Assembly: GCF_017875275.1 (NCBI RefSeq)
Contig: NZ_JAGGML010000001.1
Span: 2,110,501-2,174,500 of the forward strand
DNA length: 64,000 nucleotides
Direction: 5' to 3'
Origin: Xanthobacter flavus
GTDB taxonomy: Bacteria; Pseudomonadota; Alphaproteobacteria; Rhizobiales; Xanthobacteraceae
In this document: positions 58,251 through 64,000 of the stretch, one piece after another
Numbering within the stretch: the stretch's first letter is position 1
How the letters are laid out: the number at the start of each line of letters is the position of its first letter
Notes under the pieces: generated by a model
Seen by the model: the letters and a program-made list of their open reading frames with translations, nothing else
Told to the model about the DNA's origin: nothing
Database searches by the model: none
Translations under genes and position numbers: made by a program

Positions 58251-59194
58251 TGGCCGTTCTGCTCATTGCCGAACACGACAATTCGGCCCTCAACGGCGTC
58301 ACCGCCAAGGCCCTCACCGCCGCCGCCGCGCTCGGCGCGCCGGTGCATGTGCTGGTCGCCGGCCAGAACGCCAAGGGCGTGGCCGAGGCCGCCGCGAAGC
58401 TCTCGGGCGTCGAGAAGGTGCTGCTCGCCGACGACGCGCTCTACGCGCACCGCCTCGCCGAGCCGCTGGCGGCGCTGCTCGTCTCGCTGGCGCCCGGCTA
58501 CGACGCCATCGTCGGCCCCTCCACCGCCAGCGCCAAGAACGTGCTGCCGCGCGTCGCCGCGCTGCTGGACGTGATGCAGGTGTCGGACATCACCAAGGTG
58601 GTCTCGCCCGACACGTTCGAGCGGCCCATCTATGCGGGCAACGCCATCCAGACCGTGAAGTCCAATGACGCCAAGAAGGTGGTGACGGTGCGCACCGCCT
58701 CCTTCGCCGCCACCGGCGAGGGCGGCTCGGCCGCCATCGAGACCGTGGGCGCGGCGTCCGACCCGGCGCTCTCCACCTTCGTGGACGAGGCCATCGCCGC
58801 CTCCGACCGTCCCGAGCTGACCGCCGCGAAGATCATCGTGTCGGGCGGTCGCGCGGTGGGCTCGCGGGAGAAGTTCGCCGAGCTGATCGAGCCTCTGGCC
58901 GACGCGCTGGGCGCGGCGGTGGGCGCCTCGCGCGCCGCGGTGGACGCGGGCTATGCCCCGAACGACTGGCAGGTGGGCCAGACCGGCAAGGTCGTCGCCC
59001 CCGAGCTGTACATCGCCCTCGGCATCTCCGGCGCCATCCAGCATCTCGCCGGCATGAAGGATTCCAAGGTCATCGTCGCCGTCAACAAGGACGAGGAAGC
59101 CCCCATCTTCCAGGTGGCGGACTACGGTCTCGTCGGCGATATCAACACCGTCATCCCCGAACTCAAGGCGGAAATCGCCAAGGTTAAGGGATAG
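58250..59194 (+). CDS. etfA: Electron transfer flavoprotein alpha subunit
   Basis: 314 residues. The C-terminal FAD domain shows [55 protein letters not shown] and [17 protein letters not shown]. It forms the heterodimer with EtfB and donates electrons to ETF-quinone oxidoreductase. A terminator follows before hbd. Confidence 0.96.
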   Translation: MAVLLIAEHDNSALNGVTAKALTAAAALGAPVHVLVAGQNAKGVAEAAAKLSGVEKVLLADDALYAHRLAEPLAALLVSLAPGYDAIVGPSTASAKNVLPRVAALLDVMQVSDITKVVSPDTFERPIYAGNAIQTVKSNDAKKVVTVRTASFAATGEGGSAAIETVGAASDPALSTFVDEAIAASDRPELTAAKIIVSGGRAVGSREKFAELIEPLADALGAAVGASRAAVDAGYAPNDWQVGQTGKVVAPELYIALGISGAIQHLAGMKDSKVIVAVNKDEEAPIFQVADYGLVGDINTVIPELKAEIAKVKG

Positions 59195-59205
59195 GATAAC
59201 TCTGG

Positions 59206-59236
59206 CTGCGGCCGGAGAACCACCGGCCGCAGTTTC
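59206..59236 (+). terminator. Terminator after etfBA
   Basis: CTGCGGCCGG (59206-59215), a 7-nt loop, CCGGCCGCAG (59223-59232), then TTTCG. It is strong by stem but has a short T-run, so some read-through into hbd is likely. Confidence 0.7.
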
Positions 59237-59283
59237 GGGGATGCCCGCCCCGGTCACCGGCAACAAGGCGAAACGAGAGAATC

Positions 59284-60165
59284 ATGCCGCTCGAGATCAA
59301 GAAGGTCGGGGTCATCGGCGCAGGCCAGATGGGCAACGGCATCGCGCACGTCTGCGCGCTCGCCGGCTACGACGTGGCGCTGAACGACGCGGACCCTGAC
59401 CGCATCCGCTCCGGCCTCGCCACCATCAATGGCAACATGGCCAAGCAGGTGGCCAAGGGCTTCGTGTCCGAGACCGACCGGCAGGAAGCCCTCGCCCGCA
59501 TCGTCGCCGCGGACAAGACCGAGGACCTCGGCGACTGCGACCTCGTGATCGAATCCGCCACCGAGCGGGAAGAGGTGAAGCGCAAGATTTTCTCCGCGCT
59601 CTGCCAGGTGGTGAAGCCGGAGGCCATTCTCGCCTCCAACACCTCCTCCATCTCCATCACCCGCCTCGCCGCCGCCACCGACCGGCCGGAGCGCTTCATC
59701 GGCATTCACTTCATGAATCCGGTGCCGCTGATGGAACTGGTGGAGCTGGTGCGCGGCATCGCCACCGACGACGAGACCTTCGAGGCCTCCAAGACCTTCG
59801 TCACCCGCCTGCACAAGACCTATGCGGTGGCCGAGGATTTCCCGGCCTTCATCGTCAACCGCATCCTGCTGCCGATGATCAACGAGGCCATCTACACCCT
59901 CTATGAGGGCGTGGGCTCGGTGGATTCCATCGATCGCGCCATGAAGCTTGGCGCCAACCATCCCATGGGTCCGCTGCAGCTCGCCGACTTCATCGGCCTC
60001 GATACCTGCCTCGCGGTGATGCAGGTGCTGCACGAGGGCCTCGCCGATTCCAAGTACCGGCCCTGCCCGCTGCTGGTGAAGTATGTCGAGGCCGGCTGGC
60101 TCGGCCGCAAGACGCAGCGCGGCTTCTACGACTATCGCGGCGAGAAGCCCGTCCCCACGCGCTGA
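59284..60165 (+). CDS. 3-hydroxybutyryl-CoA dehydrogenase
   Basis: 293 residues. The NAD-binding segment is VGVIGAGQMGNGIAHVCALA. The catalytic His is in GIHFMNPVPLMELVE and the C-terminal domain begins FIVNRILLPMINEAIYTLYE. It interconverts acetoacetyl-CoA and 3-hydroxybutyryl-CoA in fatty-acid or PHB metabolism. Location after etfBA suits beta-oxidation-type electron flow. Confidence 0.95.
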   Translation: MPLEIKKVGVIGAGQMGNGIAHVCALAGYDVALNDADPDRIRSGLATINGNMAKQVAKGFVSETDRQEALARIVAADKTEDLGDCDLVIESATEREEVKRKIFSALCQVVKPEAILASNTSSISITRLAAATDRPERFIGIHFMNPVPLMELVELVRGIATDDETFEASKTFVTRLHKTYAVAEDFPAFIVNRILLPMINEAIYTLYEGVGSVDSIDRAMKLGANHPMGPLQLADFIGLDTCLAVMQVLHEGLADSKYRPCPLLVKYVEAGWLGRKTQRGFYDYRGEKPVPTR

Positions 60166-60236
60166 GGCGGGGGACGCGGAGGCCGGCATCGGCCTCGCCC
60201 AAAGATCAGCCCGGCCGAAGGCGACCGGGCGTTCGA

Positions 60237-61544
60237 TCACTCATCGCCATCCTGCCCCGCGTCGGCGGCCGGCAATTCCACCCGCTGTAACAGTCCGCCC
60301 CCCGGGCGGTTCGAGAGGGTGAGACCCCCGCCATGACGGGCGATGATCTCATTGGCGATGGCGAGGCCGAGGCCCGCCCCGGGGATCTTCACCTGCCGCG
60401 CCGGATCGACCCGGAAGAACGGCTCGAACACCCGCCCCATCAGCGCCTCGGGAATGCCGGGGCCATCATCCTCGATCACCAGCACCACCCGCTCCGCATC
60501 GGCGCTGACGGCAAGGCGCGCGCCGCCGCCAAGGCCCGCACCGTGGGCGGCGCTCGCACCGTGCGTAGCGGCATTGACCGCGAGATTGCGCACCGCCCGC
60601 TTGAGGGAAAGCGGCCGGCCGGAGACGAGGCCCGGCACGGTGCCGCGCACGGCGACGCCAAGCCCGATCTCACGCAGTTCGGTCGCCACCTGCTCCACCA
60701 GCCGGTCGAAGCGGACCGCCTCCAGCGCGCCGCCCTCCACCTCCTCGCGCACCAGGCGGATGGCGCTGTCGGCGATGCGGTCCAGCTCCGCGAGGTCCGA
60801 GAGCCATTGGGCGCGATCCTCCTCGTCGGCGACGAATTCCGCGCGCAGGCGCATCCGGGTGAGCGGGGTGCGCAAATCGTGCGCCGCGCCGGCGACGATG
60901 CGCATGCGGCTGTCCATGGAGGCCTTCAGCCGCGCCGACAGCCGGTTGATGGCGGCGGCCGCGGCGCGCACCTCGGCCGGCCCCCGCTCAGGCAGGACGG
61001 GCAGTTCGCCGTCCGGCCCGATGCGCCGTGCGGCCTCTTCCACCAGCGCCAGCGGACGGGTCAGGCGCCGGACGGCGAGAACCACGACGCCAGTCACGCC
61101 GAGAATCATCAACGCCAGCCAGACGGCGAAGCCGAAGGTCCCGCCCGGCGGGCCGCGCGGCGGAGGGGGGATGCCGCCGCCCGACAGCACGAGCCACCGC
61201 CCGTCGGCGAGGCCGATTGCGGTCACCGGCGACCCGCCCTCGGGCCTGAGTACCCGCACCGGATGGGGTTGGCCGAGCCGGGCGAGTGCATCGGAAAGCT
61301 GCCGGCTCGCCATCTCGTCGAGGGGACCGGCGGGCGGCGCAGGCCGCAGCGCCGGCGCATCGGTCCCCGGCGGAAGCTTGGCCGCGAGCGCCACGGCATC
61401 GAGAATGGCGGGCGCGATGACGCCCGCCCCGAACGGCGGCCATTGCGGGCGGGCAATGAAGAATGCGGCGCCGTTGGCGAGCGCGATCACCACCAGCACG
61501 GCGGCCACGAGGATGGCCGTCACCTGCGCCCGCAGCGTCCTCAC
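60237..61544 (-). CDS. Sensor histidine kinase (OmpR/EnvZ type)
   Basis: 435 residues. Two membrane helices (about 9-32 and 136-157) flank a periplasmic sensor rich in Pro/Ala. A HAMP linker follows (RRLTRPLALVEEAARRIGPD), then HisKA with the phospho-acceptor His in VAGAAHDLRTPLTRMRLRAE, and a HATPase (AVRNLAVNAATHG, VIEDDGPGIPEALMGRVFEP, GAGLGLAIANEI). It is coupled to the response-regulator gene upstream by a 4-bp ATGA overlap. The signal is unknown. Confidence 0.92.
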   Translation of the reverse strand: MRTLRAQVTAILVAAVLVVIALANGAAFFIARPQWPPFGAGVIAPAILDAVALAAKLPPGTDAPALRPAPPAGPLDEMASRQLSDALARLGQPHPVRVLRPEGGSPVTAIGLADGRWLVLSGGGIPPPPRGPPGGTFGFAVWLALMILGVTGVVVLAVRRLTRPLALVEEAARRIGPDGELPVLPERGPAEVRAAAAAINRLSARLKASMDSRMRIVAGAAHDLRTPLTRMRLRAEFVADEEDRAQWLSDLAELDRIADSAIRLVREEVEGGALEAVRFDRLVEQVATELREIGLGVAVRGTVPGLVSGRPLSLKRAVRNLAVNAATHGASAAHGAGLGGGARLAVSADAERVVLVIEDDGPGIPEALMGRVFEPFFRVDPARQVKIPGAGLGLAIANEIIARHGGGLTLSNRPGGGLLQRVELPAADAGQDGDE

Positions 61545-62263
61545 GGCGCCGTCTCCACATCCACCCGCACCGAGAGCTGATAGCCGCCATTGCGCAGGGT
61601 CTTGAGAATCTGGAACGCGCCCTGATCGCCGAGCTTGCGGCGGAGCCGGCTGACCAGCACATCGATGGAGCGGTCGAAGGGGCCGGCCTCCCGGCCGCGG
61701 GTGATGTCGAGCAGCTGGTCGCGCGAGAGAATGCGGCCGGGCCGTTCCAGGAAGGCCATCAGCAGATCGAACTCCGCCCCGGTCAGCCCCACCTCAGCGC
61801 CGCCCGCCGAGGTGACGCGGCGCAGCTCCGGCTCGGCCCTGAAGCCGGCGAAAGCGTAGGCGCGCACCTGCGGCGATGCCGGCTCGGCGGCGCTGGTCCG
61901 CCGCAGGACGGCCCGGATTCGGGCGACCAGCTCCCGCGGGTTGAACGGCTTGCCGAGGTAGTCATCGGCCCCGATCTCGAGGCCGATGATGCGGTCCACA
62001 TCCTCCTTGAGGGCGGTGAGCAGGATGACCGGCACCCGCGAGCGGGCGCGCAGGGCACGGCACAGGTCGAGGCCGGACGCATCGGGCAGCATGAGGTCCA
62101 GCACCACGAAGTCGATGCGCTGGGTGACGAGCTTCTCCTCCATCTCCCGCCCGTCTCCGGCAGCGGTGACGCGGAAGCCCTGGGCGGTGAGATACCGGCT
62201 GAGAAGCTTGCGGATTTCGAGGTCGTCGTCGACGACGAGAATGTGCGGCCCGTCCTGTTGCAC
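61541..62263 (-). CDS. OmpR-family response regulator
   Basis: 240 residues from the GTG at 62263, with a strong GGAGG just upstream; an ATG at 62344 would add an unconserved basic stretch. The receiver has ILVVDDDLEIRKLL, phospho-Asp in FVVLDLMLPDASG, and Lys in GADDYLGKPFNPREL. A winged-HTH output domain follows (LTGAEFDLLMAFLERPGRIL, RSIDVLVSRLRRKLG). It pairs with the kinase at 60237-61544. Target genes are unknown. Confidence 0.93.
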   Translation of the reverse strand: MQQDGPHILVVDDDLEIRKLLSRYLTAQGFRVTAAGDGREMEEKLVTQRIDFVVLDLMLPDASGLDLCRALRARSRVPVILLTALKEDVDRIIGLEIGADDYLGKPFNPRELVARIRAVLRRTSAAEPASPQVRAYAFAGFRAEPELRRVTSAGGAEVGLTGAEFDLLMAFLERPGRILSRDQLLDITRGREAGPFDRSIDVLVSRLRRKLGDQGAFQILKTLRNGGYQLSVRVDVETAP

Positions 62264-62616
62264 CCGTTCCTCCGTTCGCGCCGATGCTAGCGCGCCGCCC
62301 CTGCCGCGCCAGACCCGCGTGCGTCGAAGCATTGCCAGGACCATGCTGGCAACACTGCGTCACAAAATCTGCCGCGCCGGACATTTTCCGATACCGCCCC
62401 GACGTCAATTTGCTCGCAGCGGCCGCCATCCTCGCGACAGGCTGAAAACCACGAGGCGCGACCCGCCTCGGTAGCCACCGGAAGGAAGGGAATCTCGCCG
62501 CCCTTGATCTTCCCTTCCCCGCAGCGGGCGTGCCTCGGCACGCCCGCTGTCCGCATTTCAACCTGAGCCCATCCGCGCCCCGTCATACGCCTGTCGCGCG
62601 CCCCCTTTACTGATCC
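62264..62616. other. Divergent intergenic region with a 12-bp-stem hairpin
   Basis: This 353-bp stretch upstream of the response regulator has no recognised gene. AGCGGGCGTGCC (62523-62534) and GGCACGCCCGCT (62537-62548) form a long stem with a 2-nt loop. It has no T-run on either side and could be a protein-binding palindrome. It should contain the promoter of the two-component operon. Confidence 0.4.
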
Positions 62617-62630
62617 TGAAAACGGTTTCA
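62617..62630. promoter_or_regulatory. LacI-family operator upstream of the LacI gene
   Basis: TGAAAACGGTTTCA matches the LacI/GalR-type palindrome TGAAAnCGnTTTCA exactly, with the central CG that these regulators kink. It lies 42 bp before the regulator's GTG start, which points to autoregulation and control of the downstream transport genes. A partial half-site (TTGAAACA, 62638-62645) follows. Confidence 0.8.
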
Positions 62631-62672
62631 CGCTCGATTGAAACAGCCGGGTGAAGCCAACCGGGGTCGCAC

Positions 62673-63734
62673 GTGCCGCGCATCGTCACCATCAGGACCG
62701 TCGCCGAACGGGCGGGCTGCTCCATCGCCACGGTCAGCCGCGTCATCAACCGCTCGGCGCCCACCAGCGCCGACGTGGAGGCCCGGGTGCGGGCGGCCAT
62801 CGACGAACTGGGCTTCCGCCCCAGCGAGATCGGCCGGGCGCTGAAGACGCTCAAGACCCGCACCGTCGGCGTCCTGATCCCGAGCCTCACCAATCCGGTG
62901 TTCGCGGCCTCGGTGGCTGGCATGCAGGCCGCCGCCCGCGAGCGGCGCCACACTTTGCTCCTCACCGCGACCGATTACGATCCCGGCGCCGAGGCGGAGC
63001 TGGTGGAGACGCTGGTGGCGCAGAACGTGGCCGGCCTCGTGCTCACCGTCGCCTGCGCCAGCCAGAACGCCACGCTGGACCTGCTGGAGGCCGAAAGCAT
63101 CCCCTTCGTGCTGGTCCACAACGAGCCGGAGGGCGACGCCCGCGCCGCCGTCTGCGTGGACAACGCGGCCGCCACGTCCGCCCTCACCGAGGCGATGATT
63201 GCCGCCGGGCACCGGCGCATCGCTTATCTCGCCGGCCGCTTCGCCACATCGGACCGCTCGCTGAGGCGCTACGAGGGCTATCGCGCGGCCATGCAGAAGG
63301 CCGGGCTCGTCGCCGCAGCGCCGCTGGAGCTCGACTATCTGGGCGACGCCCCGAGCCATGCGGCGGCGCTCGCCGGCCTGTTCGGCGAGGCCTCCGCCCC
63401 CACCGCCGCCTTGTGCTCTAACGACCTGCTCGCCCTCTCCGTGACCGGCGCGCTGCGCGACCTCGGCATCCGCGTGCCGGACCATGTTTCGGTAGCCGGC
63501 TTCGACGGCATTGCCCTCGGCCGCGCCATGAGCCCGAGCCTCGCCACCGTGGACACGCCCACCCGCATGATGGGGGAGCGGGCCGTGGAGATGCTGTTCG
63601 AGATGATCGAGACCGGTGCCGCCCCCCGCGTGGAGCGGCTGCCCTTCAGCCTGCGGCCCGGCGGCACGCTTGCCGCCGCGCCGAAGCGTTCCCGCCGCCA
63701 AGACCCTACCCCGCCGACCCCACTCAACCCGTGA
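62673..63734 (+). CDS. LacI-family transcriptional regulator
   Basis: 353 residues from the GTG at 62673. The N-terminal HTH and hinge helix are TIRTVAERAGCSIATVSRVI and EIGRALKTLKTRTVGVLIPS, followed by a periplasmic-binding-protein-like effector domain (CSNDLLALSVTGALRDLGI, SVAGFDGIALGRAMSPSL). The tail is basic. It has a LacI-type operator upstream and ends 8 bp before a substrate-binding protein gene, so it likely regulates uptake of that substrate. Confidence 0.93.
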   Translation: MPRIVTIRTVAERAGCSIATVSRVINRSAPTSADVEARVRAAIDELGFRPSEIGRALKTLKTRTVGVLIPSLTNPVFAASVAGMQAAARERRHTLLLTATDYDPGAEAELVETLVAQNVAGLVLTVACASQNATLDLLEAESIPFVLVHNEPEGDARAAVCVDNAAATSALTEAMIAAGHRRIAYLAGRFATSDRSLRRYEGYRAAMQKAGLVAAAPLELDYLGDAPSHAAALAGLFGEASAPTAALCSNDLLALSVTGALRDLGIRVPDHVSVAGFDGIALGRAMSPSLATVDTPTRMMGERAVEMLFEMIETGAAPRVERLPFSLRPGGTLAAAPKRSRRQDPTPPTPLNP

Positions 63735-63742
63735 GGCCCGCC

Positions 63743-64000
63743 ATGCGTCCCCTCAAGACCCTGTCCGCCGTGACGCTTTCCGCTTTCGCGCTCGCCGCCG
63801 TCGCAGCCATCGTTCCGGCCCGCCCGGCCGCGGCGGCGGATGCCATCTGCTACAATTGCCCGCCCGAATGGGCCGACTGGGGCGCCATGCTGAAGGCCAT
63901 CAAGGCCGATACCGGCATCGACGTGCCGCAGGACAACAAGAATTCCGGCCAGTCCCTCGCCCAGATCCTCGCAGAGAAGGCGAGCCCGGTGGCGGATGTC
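63743..64000 (+). CDS. Extracellular solute-binding protein of an ABC transporter (5' part, cut by window edge)
   Basis: 86 codons are visible from the ATG at 63743, open to the window edge. The signal peptide is MRPLKTLSAVTLSAFALAAV to about APAAAADA. The mature part begins ICYNCPPEWADWGAMLKAIK followed by ADTGIDVPQDNKNSGQ, the look of family-1/iron- or polyamine-type binding proteins. Two Cys (CYNC) near the mature start are notable. The substrate cannot be assigned. It is co-transcribed with the LacI-type regulator. Confidence 0.75.
   Translation, partial: MRPLKTLSAVTLSAFALAAVAAIVPARPAAAADAICYNCPPEWADWGAMLKAIKADTGIDVPQDNKNSGQSLAQILAEKASPVADV

Noticed and set aside
57501-59194. fixAB nitrogen-fixation electron-transfer genes
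   Set aside because: The sequences look like general EtfB/EtfA, and fixC/fixX do not follow; hbd does.

Overview
The window is high-GC DNA with Shine-Dalgarno-led, tightly overlapping genes. Its gene content points to an alphaproteobacterium of the order Hyphomicrobiales, most like Xanthobacteraceae (Xanthobacter/Azorhizobium type): the start of nifA, a complete hup/hyp [NiFe] uptake-hydrogenase locus with hoxA, remains of a molybdenum-storage (mos) locus, rpoN, alphaproteobacterial-style ohr/ohrR, and the order rnd-lptC-lptA-lptB-rpoN. The genus is inferred from gene content and protein resemblance only.

Layout. 1-3461 (minus): the 5' part of nifA and a membrane GGDEF-EAL protein. 3820-7191 (plus): coaBC-dut, a cysteine-poor Rrf2 regulator, and cysK. 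7158-13336: a small unknown gene, a stand-alone DnaA domain-IV protein with a DUF6456 partner, a PLP decarboxylase, a double-hairpin repeat, ilvD and an APH-family kinase. 13531-27676 (minus): hydrogenase island, read right to left as hupS-hupL-hupC, terminator, then hupD-F-G-H-J-K, hypA-B, hoxA, hypC-D-E, hupE. The structural operon has a near-perfect sigma54 -24/-12 promoter. The accessory operon has a perfect FixK/FNR-type box. hypF and a cognate histidine kinase for HoxA are not in the window.

28019-29053 is a strikingly AT-rich single gene encoding a TIR-like FFSWQSD-family protein, a likely horizontally acquired defence-type effector. It is wedged between the hupS control region and the SRP RNA gene (ffs, 29126-29225). 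Then come ohr/ohrR with a shared operator, an esterase, and a large sodium-symporter/histidine-kinase hybrid. A putative small gene with a large inverted repeat follows, then ubiE-ubiB.

38161-40499 holds molybdenum and nitrogen-fixation related genes: mosB with an apparent frameshift, mosA reduced to its C-terminal third, then a 61-residue protein translationally coupled to a truncated-haemoglobin fusion. 40502-49396 (mostly minus) is housekeeping: rppH, a GNAT, rpmA/rplU, DUF2254, rpoN, lptB-A-C, rnd. 49548-51492 carries two secreted multi-domain cyanovirin-N-homology proteins. The right end has tex, small membrane proteins, tspO, a PduO-type adenosyltransferase, a rhomboid protease, etfBA-hbd, a two-component system, and a LacI regulator in front of a truncated substrate-binding protein gene.

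Functionally, much of the window serves nitrogen and hydrogen metabolism under low oxygen. RpoN with NifA and HoxA would drive sigma54 promoters, while a FixK-type regulator would drive hydrogenase maturation. The hydrogenase small subunit has the six-cysteine proximal-cluster pattern of oxygen-tolerant enzymes, which suits an aerobic hydrogen oxidiser.
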